DNA of 64,000 nucleotides from contig CASFXH010000002.1 in the NCBI GenBank assembly GCA_949298575.1, positions 52,060 through 116,059 of the forward strand, written 5' to 3'. Position 1 is the stretch's first letter, and the number at the start of each line of letters is the position of its first letter. Below the pieces are notes generated by a model that saw only the letters and a program-made list of their open reading frames with translations, did no database searches and was not told the origin of the DNA. Both the position numbers and the translations under genes were made by a program. The stretch is from an uncultured Parabacteroides sp. Its GTDB lineage: Bacteria > Bacteroidota > Bacteroidia > Bacteroidales > Tannerellaceae. Shown here piece after piece: positions 50,448 through 58,072 of this stretch.

Positions 50448-52157
50448 ATGAAACTCAAGAACTTCATTATCCTGCTAGGGCTCCTGGCCCTGGTGATCGG
50501 GCCTTCGCGGGCGGCCGACGTGGAGAACGTCAAGCCCGTCAAGAACGTCATTCTCTTGATCCCCGATGGCACTTCGCTGGCGACCGTCTCGATCGCCCGC
50601 TGGCTGCAATGGTACGAGGATCCCGCGAAGCCGAACCTCGCGATCGACCCGTTTATCTGCGGGACGGTCAGGACACACTCGTCGAACGCCCCCATCGGCG
50701 ACTCGGCGCCCACTACGTCGTGCTACATGACGGGCCAGCCCAGCCGCACCGGCTACGTCTCGACCTACCCGGAGAGCGACCCGGCGAACGACATCTACCC
50801 CACCGACCCGAAGCGGGCTTTCCAACCCCTCACCACCGTCCTGGAGGCGGGGCGGATCCTCAAGGACAAGTCGGCGGGACTGGTCTTCACCTGCGAATTT
50901 CCACACGCCACGCCGGCCGATTGCTCCGCCCACAGCTACAACCGCGGGAAGTATGAGTGGATCGCTCCGCAAATGGCGCACAACGGCCTCTCGGTCGTGA
51001 TCGGAGGCGGGACTTCCCTCTTGAGCGAGGCCGACGAGGCGTATTTGAAAGCCAACGGCTACAACGTCTACCGCGACAACCTGGCGGGGATGCGGGCCGA
51101 CACGGGCGACAAGATGTGGGCCCTCTACGGCGCGCGAGAGATGGATTATGACATCGACCGCGACCCCAACCAGCAGCCCGCCCTCGAGGAGATGACCCGC
51201 GTGGCCATCGAGAAGCTCTCGCGCGACGAGGACGGTTTCTTCCTCATGGTCGAGGGAAGTAAGGTCGACTGGGCCGCCCACGCCAACGATCCCGTCGGCA
51301 TGGCCACCGAGTTCCTGGCCTTCGACCGCGCCTGCGCCGTGGCCCTCGACTTCGCGAAGCGCGACGGGCAGACGGCCGTCGTCATCGTCCCCGACCACGG
51401 CAACAGCGGCATCAGCCTGGGCAGCTCGCGGTGCGGGGGATATGATAAACTGTCGAAAGACCAGCTCTTCGGCGCCTTCTCGAAGGTCAAGCTGACCGCC
51501 GAGGGCCTCGCCAAGAAGCTCAACAGCTCGCCCAACTCGGAGGTGCAGGCCATCTTCCGCGAGTACGCCGGCTTCGAGCTGACGCCCGAGGAGCTGAGCA
51601 CGCTCAATAACAATAAGGATTACAAGAACAGCCCCATCCCCGTCGACCAACGCGACGACGCGGGCGAGGCCTCGCTCTACAGCGGCTCGCTGACGGGCCT
51701 CATGTCGCACCTCATCACCTCGCGCACCTGCTTCGGCTTCACCACCGGCGGGCACACGGGCGAGGAGGTCTTCCTGGCCGCCTACCATCCGCAGGCCAGC
51801 TCGCTCCCCATCGGGATGCGCACCAACATCGAGCTCAACCACTATCTCTGCGCCCTTTTCGGCATGACGCACGACACGCTCGAGGACCTCACGAGCCGCA
51901 ACTTCGCCCCGCACACGGAGGTCTTCAAGGACTATGAGTGCGAGATCGTCGCCTCGAAGCTCGAGGGGGCCATGCCGTCCTTGGTGGTCAAGAACAAGAA
52001 GAGCAAACGCCGCCAGCTCATCGTCGAGCCCTTCACCAACATCGTCAAGGCGGGCCGGAAGGCCGACGAGGAGATCCGCCTCGAGTCCGTCGTGGTCTAC
52101 GTGGACAAGAACAACACGTTCTACCTCCCGACAAGCCTTGCCGACTATTTGAAGTAA
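50448..52157 (+). CDS. Periplasmic alkaline phosphatase
   Basis: A 569-residue exported phosphomonoesterase. Signal peptide NFIILLGLLALVIGPSRA is followed by the metal-binding start KNVILLIPDGTSLATVSIARW (Asp near 34). The nucleophile Ser86 is in GDSAPTTSCYMTGQ. Further metal ligands are in EGSKVDWAAHANDP (Asp, His near 270), VVIVPDHGNSGIS (Asp-His near 315) and FTTGGHTGEEVFL (His near 440). All zinc positions seem present. The last 100 residues (NKKSKRRQLIVEPFTNIVKAG) are extra relative to E. coli PhoA and may be a beta-sandwich domain. The coding sequence is GC-rich. A long hairpin and three palindrome arrays follow. Confidence 0.92.
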   Translation: MKLKNFIILLGLLALVIGPSRAADVENVKPVKNVILLIPDGTSLATVSIARWLQWYEDPAKPNLAIDPFICGTVRTHSSNAPIGDSAPTTSCYMTGQPSRTGYVSTYPESDPANDIYPTDPKRAFQPLTTVLEAGRILKDKSAGLVFTCEFPHATPADCSAHSYNRGKYEWIAPQMAHNGLSVVIGGGTSLLSEADEAYLKANGYNVYRDNLAGMRADTGDKMWALYGAREMDYDIDRDPNQQPALEEMTRVAIEKLSRDEDGFFLMVEGSKVDWAAHANDPVGMATEFLAFDRACAVALDFAKRDGQTAVVIVPDHGNSGISLGSSRCGGYDKLSKDQLFGAFSKVKLTAEGLAKKLNSSPNSEVQAIFREYAGFELTPEELSTLNNNKDYKNSPIPVDQRDDAGEASLYSGSLTGLMSHLITSRTCFGFTTGGHTGEEVFLAAYHPQASSLPIGMRTNIELNHYLCALFGMTHDTLEDLTSRNFAPHTEVFKDYECEIVASKLEGAMPSLVVKNKKSKRRQLIVEPFTNIVKAGRKADEEIRLESVVVYVDKNNTFYLPTSLADYLK

Positions 52158-52183
52158 GCGCCCACGGCGGGAAAATGTTTCTG

Positions 52184-52235
52184 GAAGGCGTCGAAAGCTT
52201 CGGGGAAAACGGTCCGGAGCGTTTTCGACGCCTTC
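52184..52235 (+). terminator. Long-stem hairpin after the alkaline phosphatase gene
   Basis: GAAGGCGTCGAAA (52184-52196) pairs perfectly with TTTCGACGCCTTC (52223-52235), 13 bp, with a 26-base loop. It lies 27 bases after the stop. Only a weak T run follows (TTCATG), so factor-independent termination is uncertain. Confidence 0.5.
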
Positions 52236-52240
52236 TTCAT

Positions 52241-52400
52241 GTCCCGCCGTCGCGGCGCGGGGCTTCCGACCCCTCGGAAACGCCGCGCCATCGCGGCGCG
52301 GGACTTTCGACCCTTCGGAAACGTCGCGCCATCGCGGCGCGCTATTTTCTACCCCGGAAAAATGTTACGCCATCGCGGCGCGCTATTTTCTACCCCTCGA
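52241..52400. repeat. Array of four 41-bp units around CGCGCC-ATCGC-GGCGCG
   Basis: CGCGGCGCG recurs at 52251, 52292, 52333 and 52374, exactly 41 bp apart. The core is an interrupted palindrome with arms CGCGCC and GGCGCG. The first two spacers contain the smaller palindrome TCCGACCCCTCGGA or TCGACCCTTCGGA; the last two read CTATTTTCTACCCC. It is the first of three different arrays in the 690 bases between alkaline phosphatase and the ABC ATPase gene. Confidence 0.9.
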
Positions 52401-52471
52401 TTTTTAAAACCAGACCTCATTTTATGACTTTCTTGTGGTGAAAAATAAGAAAACGACCTATTCCGGAGGCT

Positions 52472-52654
52472 TCCGACCCTTCGGAAGTGTCCGGCACACG
52501 TCGTCTCGCGCCTTCCGACGCCTCGGAAGTGTCCGGCACACGTCGTCTCGCCTTTTCCGACGCCTCGGAAATGCCCGGCACACGTCGTCTCGCCTTTTCC
52601 GACGCCTCGGAAATGCCCGGCACACGTCGTCTCGCCCTTTCCGACGCCTCGGAA
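52472..52654. repeat. Array of four and a half 42-bp units with TTCCGA-CGCC-TCGGAA
   Basis: GGCACACGTCG starts at 52493, 52535, 52577 and 52619, exactly 42 bp apart. Between them lies the palindrome TTCCGA-CGCC-TCGGAA (first copy CCCT in the centre), with a fifth palindrome at the right end. The joining bases are GTGTCC or ATGCCC and GTCTCGC. Small reading frames cross the array on both strands because 42 is a multiple of three; they are not taken as genes. Confidence 0.9.
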
Positions 52655-52663
52655 CCGGGAAAA

Positions 52664-52703
52664 GTGTCAAAAAATTGGACACCGGTGTCAAAAAATTAGA
52701 CAC
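52664..52703. repeat. Two 21-bp units GTGTC-N9-GACAC
   Basis: GTGTCAAAAAATTGGACAC at 52664-52682 and GTGTCAAAAAATTAGACAC at 52685-52703, starts 21 bp apart. Each is an inverted repeat with 5-base arms around an A/T centre. It directly follows the 42-bp array; the ABC ATPase start is 142 bases further on. The stretch 52704-52844 holds nothing else recognisable. Confidence 0.85.
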
Positions 52704-52844
52704 TCTCGCCCCGGGGTTGAAAAAGCAAGGTCGTGGGGAAAAGCGCTTTAACGATTTTGGCACGGATTTTGCCCTGTGATTGGGTGGACAGCCCGCCGGG
52801 AGCGGGCTCGCGGGATACGCGTTTATTTAAAACAAAAGAAAAAT

Positions 52845-53525
52845 ATGATCAAGATTGAGGAAATCAGCAAATTCTTCCGGACGGAAGAGGTCGAGACGAT
52901 CGCGCTCAACAAAGTGTCGTTCGAGATCGAGGAAGGCGAGTTCGTGGCCGTCATGGGCCCGTCGGGTTGTGGGAAATCGACATTGCTCAACATCATGGGC
53001 CTGCTCGACAACCCCTCCGAGGGGCATTATTACCTGCAAGGGCAGGAAGTGGGGCAATTGAAAGAGAAGGACAGGACGCGCGTGCGGCGGGGGATGATCG
53101 GTTTCGTCTTCCAGAGCTTCAACCTGATCGACGAGCTGAACGTTTTCGAGAACGTGGAGCTGCCCCTGACCTACATGGGCGTACGGCCGGAGGAGCGGAA
53201 GCGGCGCGTCGACGAGCTGTTGCGGCGCATGGCCATCAACCACCGGGCCAAGCACTATCCGCAACAGCTCTCGGGCGGCCAGCAACAACGCGTGGCCATC
53301 GCCCGCGCCGTGATCTCGAACCCGAAAGTCATCCTGGCCGACGAGCCGACGGGCAACCTGGATTCGAAGAACGGCGCCGAGGTGATGAACCTCCTGACGG
53401 AGCTGAACCGCGAGGGGACCACCGTGGTGATGGTGACCCACTCGCGGCACGACGCCGGCTACGCCCAGCGCGTCATCAACCTCTTCGACGGGAGCGTCGT
53501 GGCGTCGGTCAGCGACTACGTCTAG
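52845..53525 (+). CDS. ABC transporter ATPase, MacB/LolD type, without a visible permease
   Basis: A 226-residue ATPase of the family that drives MacB, LolCDE and FtsX-type permeases. I use the ATG at 52845 (MIKIEEISKFFRTEEVETIALN), after AAACAAAAGAAAAAT, because the longer frame starts in GC-rich repeat DNA. Walker A is GPSGCGKSTLLN near residue 41, the Q-loop VFQSFNLIDELNVFENVELP is near 87, the signature is LSGGQQQRVAIARAVI near 143, and Walker B VILADEPTGNLD is near 163. All parts are intact. No permease gene follows: the next gene is convergent and overlaps its end by 4 bases. The partner must be elsewhere, or the permease was lost. Confidence 0.9.
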   Translation: MIKIEEISKFFRTEEVETIALNKVSFEIEEGEFVAVMGPSGCGKSTLLNIMGLLDNPSEGHYYLQGQEVGQLKEKDRTRVRRGMIGFVFQSFNLIDELNVFENVELPLTYMGVRPEERKRRVDELLRRMAINHRAKHYPQQLSGGQQQRVAIARAVISNPKVILADEPTGNLDSKNGAEVMNLLTELNREGTTVVMVTHSRHDAGYAQRVINLFDGSVVASVSDYV

Positions 53526-54865
53526 CCTTTCCGCCACCACCCCATCCGCATGGCGAGCAGGACGATGAGGGCCGTAAGCGCGAGGCAGGCCAAGAGGAGC
53601 CAAAGGCCCAGGCCGTTGACGAAGAGGATGGGGACGAAGGTGATGAGCAGGATCTCGACCGGGGCGATGGGGAGGTACGCCATGGCGTAATCATCCATCG
53701 CCTTGCTGTTTTGCTTCGGGTCGACGATGCGCAGGAGGGCGATACCCATCGCCATCGTGCCCGTCCACCAGCCCCACGCGAAGATGGTCCTTTCGAACCA
53801 GTAGCTCGGGGCCAGGCGCCGCCCGAAATAGAACGTGATGGCGAAAACCACCACGATCCCGACCAGGATAAGCGTCAGGAGCGGGACGGCGTATTGGAGG
53901 ACGACCCCCATCTTGATCGACGCCACGCCGCAGGCCACCAGCACGTCGGTGAAGGCGCTGCTGAGGCGCTCGGTGGTCTTTATATTAATGTAGCGGGAGA
54001 CGCTCGTCGCGTCGAACCCCTTTTTCAAGACCAACCCAATGATGAACGCGCAGCTGAAGACGGGCAGCTCGAGCATCGGGTAGATCTGCTTCACGCCCTG
54101 GCTCGCCAGGTAGCCCAGGAAAGCCACGACGAAGATGAGGGCCGTGTGGAACGTCAGGGTGTCGATGGAGATCGAGGAGGTCGTGGCCTCGCCGATGGAG
54201 TCGCGCTTGTCCTCGGGCAGGAGTCCGCTCCGGAGCTCGTCGGGCAGGTCGTCAAAATCGGCGATAAAAGCCGTCTGCTTATGCCGCGCGGCCCATTTGA
54301 CCATGAACAATCCCCCCACGATGGCGCAGACGATGCCCACGGTGGCGGTGGTCATGCCCAGGCTGGTCGCGTCGGCCCACCCCAAGTCTTGGAAAGCCGT
54401 TCCGATGGCGGCCGCCGTCCCATGCCCCCCGTAGAACCCCGTCGGGAGCATCACGCCAAACGCGTCGTTGAGCTGCGGCCAGATGATCTTCAAGACGAAA
54501 AGCCCGAACAAGCCCATGGCAGCCCATTGCAAGAGCATCCCGATCTGCGCGTAGGCCCAGATGGGCCCCACGCGGCGGGCGATCTCTTTCATCGAGACGT
54601 TGGGCGAGGAGAGGGGCAGGGCGCCGAAGACGAGCGCGATGAGGATGGCGGAATACGTCCCGATCTCGTTCGAGAGCGGGATCCAGCCCAACCCGTTCGG
54701 CCCCAAGAGCAAGCCGAGCAAGCCCGCGATGAGGCTTGGGGGGATGAAAAGTTGTTGGATGAGTTTTACCTTTACGCGTAGCGCCTTGCCCACGAGCAAG
54801 AGGATGGAGATGAGCCCCAGGTCGGTGAAGAAAGTCCAGGGCGTGAATGTCGATACGTCAATCAT
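53522..54865 (-). CDS. gltS: Sodium/glutamate symporter (GltS family)
   Basis: A 447-residue inner-membrane symporter with about ten to twelve hydrophobic segments. Start chosen at 54865, where the ATG overlaps the upstream stop (ATGA). The family pattern is present in the N-terminal half (DLGLISILLLVGKALRVKVKLIQQLF, in residues about 13-38, then PPSLIAGLLGLLLGPNG). A Gly-rich pore region follows with GFYGGHGTAAAIGTAFQDLGW near 160, and in the second half KMGVVLQYAVPLL and GWWTGTMAMGIALLRIVD. The family takes up glutamate with sodium; the exact substrate of this protein is not proven. It overlaps the convergent ABC ATPase gene by 4 bases. Confidence 0.87.
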   Translation of the reverse strand: MIDVSTFTPWTFFTDLGLISILLLVGKALRVKVKLIQQLFIPPSLIAGLLGLLLGPNGLGWIPLSNEIGTYSAILIALVFGALPLSSPNVSMKEIARRVGPIWAYAQIGMLLQWAAMGLFGLFVLKIIWPQLNDAFGVMLPTGFYGGHGTAAAIGTAFQDLGWADATSLGMTTATVGIVCAIVGGLFMVKWAARHKQTAFIADFDDLPDELRSGLLPEDKRDSIGEATTSSISIDTLTFHTALIFVVAFLGYLASQGVKQIYPMLELPVFSCAFIIGLVLKKGFDATSVSRYINIKTTERLSSAFTDVLVACGVASIKMGVVLQYAVPLLTLILVGIVVVFAITFYFGRRLAPSYWFERTIFAWGWWTGTMAMGIALLRIVDPKQNSKAMDDYAMAYLPIAPVEILLITFVPILFVNGLGLWLLLACLALTALIVLLAMRMGWWRKG

Positions 54866-55818
54866 CCTCGCGCCTCCCATTGGATTTGCCCGACGCGCGC
54901 GGCTTGTTGGTTGAATTCCTGGATCATTTCCTCGATGATCTCTTTCGCGCTCATTTCCTCATGGAAGAGCGAGGCGTTTTGGCCGATCTCCAGCTCGCCT
55001 TCCTCCAGGTTGCCTTCGAAAATGCCTTTCTTGGCCCGTCCTTTCCCTAAGAGCTCGCGCAATTCCTCGACGCTCGCCCCGCGGGCCTCGGCTTCCTCGA
55101 CCGCGCTCGCGAACGCGCCCTTCACGAGGCGGGTCGGCGAGATTTTCTTGAGCAAAAGCTTCGTGTCGCCCTCCTGGAGCGAGAGGCAGAGGCGCTTGAA
55201 GGCGTCGTGGGCCGAGCTCTCTTGGGCGAGGGCGAAGCGCGTCCCGACCTGGACTCCCTCCGCGCCGAGGGCGAAGGCGGCCAGCATCCCGGCGCCCGTC
55301 CCGATACCGCCCGCGGCCAGGAGCGGAAGGCTCGTGGCTTGGCGCACGGCGGGGATGAGGCAGAGGGTGGTGGTCTCTTCCCGCCCGTTATGCCCGCCGG
55401 CCTCGAAGCCCTCGGCCACGACGGCGTCGACGCCCGCGTCCTCGCATTTCCGGGCGAACTTGGAGCTGCTGACCACGTGCGCCACGCGGATCCCCCGCTC
55501 TTGGAGCCGGGCGGTCCACGTCTTGGGGTTGCCCGCCGAGGTGAAGACGATCTTCACGCCCTCTTCCATAATGATATTCATCAACGTCTCGATTTCCGGA
55601 TACATGAGCGGGACATTGACCCCGAAAGGTTTCCTCGTGGCCGCTTGGCATTTCCGGATGTGCTCGCGCAAGACCTCGGGATGCATCGACCCCGCGCCCA
55701 GAAGGCCGAGTCCCCCCGCTTCGCTCACCGCGGAGGCCAGTCGCCACCCGCTACACCAAACCATGCCACCCTGGATGATGGGATATTGGATCCCGAAAAG
55801 TTCACAGATTCTATTCAT
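54862..55818 (-). CDS. FabK/nitronate monooxygenase-like flavoprotein
   Basis: A 318-residue FMN-dependent TIM-barrel enzyme of the 2-nitropropane dioxygenase/enoyl-ACP reductase II family. It starts with the family motif FGIQYPIIQGGMVWCSGWRLASAV. It continues with KPFGVNVPLMYPE, the strand KIVFTSAGNPKTW, and DAVVAEGFEAGGHNGREETTT (with the conserved His and Gly-rich phosphate loop near 145-155). AAGGIGTGAGMLAAFALGAEGVQVGTRF follows near 190, in pieces that bind FMN. The set fits FabK, which could be the last fatty-acid elongation step, but the nitronate monooxygenase role cannot be excluded. It is coupled to the gltS gene. Confidence 0.85.
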   Translation of the reverse strand: MNRICELFGIQYPIIQGGMVWCSGWRLASAVSEAGGLGLLGAGSMHPEVLREHIRKCQAATRKPFGVNVPLMYPEIETLMNIIMEEGVKIVFTSAGNPKTWTARLQERGIRVAHVVSSSKFARKCEDAGVDAVVAEGFEAGGHNGREETTTLCLIPAVRQATSLPLLAAGGIGTGAGMLAAFALGAEGVQVGTRFALAQESSAHDAFKRLCLSLQEGDTKLLLKKISPTRLVKGAFASAVEEAEARGASVEELRELLGKGRAKKGIFEGNLEEGELEIGQNASLFHEEMSAKEIIEEMIQEFNQQAARVGQIQWEARG

Positions 55819-55874
55819 CGTATTTTTCTTTTAATGTTTTTCGCGAACTTACGACAAAAATCTTACCTTTTCCG

Positions 55875-55882
55875 TATTTTTG
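55875..55882 (+). promoter_or_regulatory. -7 box of the M3 peptidase pair
   Basis: TATTTTTG fits TAnnTTTG, 26 bases ahead of the ATG at 55908. A second similar box, TACCTTTTC, lies at 55864. Confidence 0.5.
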
Positions 55883-55907
55883 CCGCGAATTTCTTTATAT
55901 AAAATAA

Positions 55908-58031
55908 ATGATGAAAACGTTACTTTACGCGGCGGGTCTAGCCGTAGTGATGGGAGCATGTAGCTCTCAGGGGAAAGGCGGGAGCGAGAGTGGTCCTGCC
56001 GGAAATCCTTTCTTCTCGGAATATACGACGCCTTACGGGGTGCCGCCCTTCGACGAGATCAAGGTTGAACATTATAAACCGGCCCTCGAGCGGGCCATGG
56101 AAGAGAACAAGAAAGAGATCGAGGCCATCGTGAACAACCCCGAGCCTCCCACGTTCGAGAACACCATCGTGGCCCTCGACCAGAGCGGGGAGTTGCTGAG
56201 CAAGGTCATGTACGCCTTCAGCGGGCAAGCCAGCGTCAACACCACGGAGGAGATCCAAGCCCTCGAGCAGGAGATCTACCCCTTGCTCTCCAAGCATTCG
56301 GACGACATCAACCTGAACCCCGACCTTTTCGCCCGCGTCAAGGCGGTCTACGAGAACCAGGAGGGGATGAACCTCGACAAGGAGCAAAAGAAATTGTTGG
56401 AGTTGACTTATAAAAGCTTCGTCAGGAGCGGAGCCAACCTCTCGGAGGAAAACCAGGCCAAGTTGAGGGAATTGAACGAGCGCATCTCTGTCCTCCAGCT
56501 GACCTTTGGCCAAAACTCCTTGCGCGAGACCAACGCTTTCGAGCTGGTGATCGACCGTGAGGCGGATCTCTCCGGCCTTCCCGCGGATGTCATCGCGAAC
56601 GCGGCGCAAACCGCGAAAGACAAGGGCATGGAAGGCAAGTGGGTCTTCACGTTGCACAACCCCAGCGTGATGCCTTTCCTCCAATACGCCGACAACCGGG
56701 CCCTTCGCGAGCAAATCTTCAAGGCCTACACCAACCGGGGCAACAATAACAACGAGAACGATAACAAGGAAGTGGTCAAGAACCTCGTCGCCGCCCGCCT
56801 GGAAAAGGCCAAGCTGATGGGCTATGAGGATTATGCCGCCTACGTCTTGGAGGAGAACATGGCCAAGGACGAGAAGAGCGTCTATGATCTGCTGGATCGC
56901 GTCTGGACTCCCGCCCTGGCGAAGGCGAAAGAGGAACTGGCCGACATCAACGCGGAGATCCGGAAAGAAGGAGGCGATTTCGAGGCCGAGGGATGGGATT
57001 GGCGCTATTATTTCGATAAAGCCAAGAAGGCGAAATTCAACCTCGACGAGAACGAGCTCCGTCCCTATTTCGAGCTGAGCCGCGTGCGCGACGGGATCTT
57101 TTACGTGGCGAACCGCCTCTATGGCGTGACCTTCACGGAGATCAAGGATATCCCGAAGCCTGATCCCGACGCGCTCGCCTTCGAGTGCAAGGATAAGGAC
57201 GGGACTTATTTGGGTCTCCTCTATATGGACTTCTTCACCCGGCCGGGCAAAGGCGGAGGCGCGTGGTGCGGGGGCTATCGCTCGCAAACTTACAAGGACG
57301 GGAAACGCCTGGGCCCGATCGTAACCACCGTATTCAACTTCAGCAAGCCCGTGGAGGGGCAACCCGCCCTCTTGACCGCCGACGAGACGAAGACTGTCTT
57401 CCACGAGTTCGGACACGCCTTGCATAGCTTGTTCGGAGACGTGCGCTATTATGGCGTTTCCGACGTGCCTCGCGATTTCGTGGAGCTCCCCTCGCAAGTG
57501 GACGAGCACTGGGCTTTCGAGCCGGAAGTCTTGAAGGTCTACGCGAAACATTATGAGACGGGCGAGGTGATCCCCCAAGAGCTGGTCGACAAGCTCGTGA
57601 AGAGTGGCGAGTATGGGCAAGGATTCGCTACGACCGAGTATCTCGCGGCCTCGCTCCTCGACATGGATTACCACGTCTTGAAAGAGATCCCCGCGGACTT
57701 GGACATCGAGCGCTTCGAGGCGGAGTCGATGAGCCGCCGGGGCTTGATCAAGCAAATCCCCCCGCGCTATCGCACCACTTATTTTGGCCATACGATGGAA
57801 GGTGGCTATACGGCCGGCTATTATAGCTACATCTGGGCGGAAGTGCTCGACGCGGACGCGTTCGAGGCGTATAAAGAGACGGGCGATATCTTCAACCAGG
57901 AAGTGGCCGATAAGTTCCGGAAATATGTCCTCACGCCGGGATGCATTGATGACGCGATGGATATGTACGTCCATTTCCGGGGCAAGCGACCCAGTATCGA
58001 CCCCCTCTTGAAGAACCGGGGATTGAAATAA
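55908..58031 (+). CDS. M3 family zinc metallopeptidase lipoprotein, copy 1 (Dcp-like)
   Basis: A 707-residue peptidyl-dipeptidase-like enzyme. The signal MKTLLYAAGLAVVMGAC gives a lipid-attached Cys near residue 18; Dcp of E. coli has no such signal, so this copy acts in the periplasm or at the surface. The zinc site is FHEFGHALHSLF (His at about 499 and 503, Glu between) with the third ligand in a downstream Glu (LPSQVDEHWAFEPE region). AYTNRGNNNNENDNKEVVKNL and WDWRYYFDKAKKAKF are conserved M3 stretches. Compared with the next gene it lacks about 13 residues after LDMDYHVL, in a surface loop of the catalytic half. Tandem copies are about 70% identical. Confidence 0.92.
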   Translation: MMKTLLYAAGLAVVMGACSSQGKGGSESGPAGNPFFSEYTTPYGVPPFDEIKVEHYKPALERAMEENKKEIEAIVNNPEPPTFENTIVALDQSGELLSKVMYAFSGQASVNTTEEIQALEQEIYPLLSKHSDDINLNPDLFARVKAVYENQEGMNLDKEQKKLLELTYKSFVRSGANLSEENQAKLRELNERISVLQLTFGQNSLRETNAFELVIDREADLSGLPADVIANAAQTAKDKGMEGKWVFTLHNPSVMPFLQYADNRALREQIFKAYTNRGNNNNENDNKEVVKNLVAARLEKAKLMGYEDYAAYVLEENMAKDEKSVYDLLDRVWTPALAKAKEELADINAEIRKEGGDFEAEGWDWRYYFDKAKKAKFNLDENELRPYFELSRVRDGIFYVANRLYGVTFTEIKDIPKPDPDALAFECKDKDGTYLGLLYMDFFTRPGKGGGAWCGGYRSQTYKDGKRLGPIVTTVFNFSKPVEGQPALLTADETKTVFHEFGHALHSLFGDVRYYGVSDVPRDFVELPSQVDEHWAFEPEVLKVYAKHYETGEVIPQELVDKLVKSGEYGQGFATTEYLAASLLDMDYHVLKEIPADLDIERFEAESMSRRGLIKQIPPRYRTTYFGHTMEGGYTAGYYSYIWAEVLDADAFEAYKETGDIFNQEVADKFRKYVLTPGCIDDAMDMYVHFRGKRPSIDPLLKNRGLK

Positions 58032-58072
58032 GACGAATAGACTATTTAATATTAAAGATTGAATTTTGAAGT

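Noticed and set aside
50475-51914. 479-codon minus-strand frame opposite alkaline phosphatase
   Set aside because: Antisense shadow in GC-rich DNA; the plus strand has the complete metal and nucleophile motifs.
52239-52779. Several short frames on both strands in the arrays after alkaline phosphatase
   Set aside because: They are translations of 41- and 42-bp repeats. Arg/Ser/Ala-rich repeated peptides reflect the DNA repeat and not a protein family.
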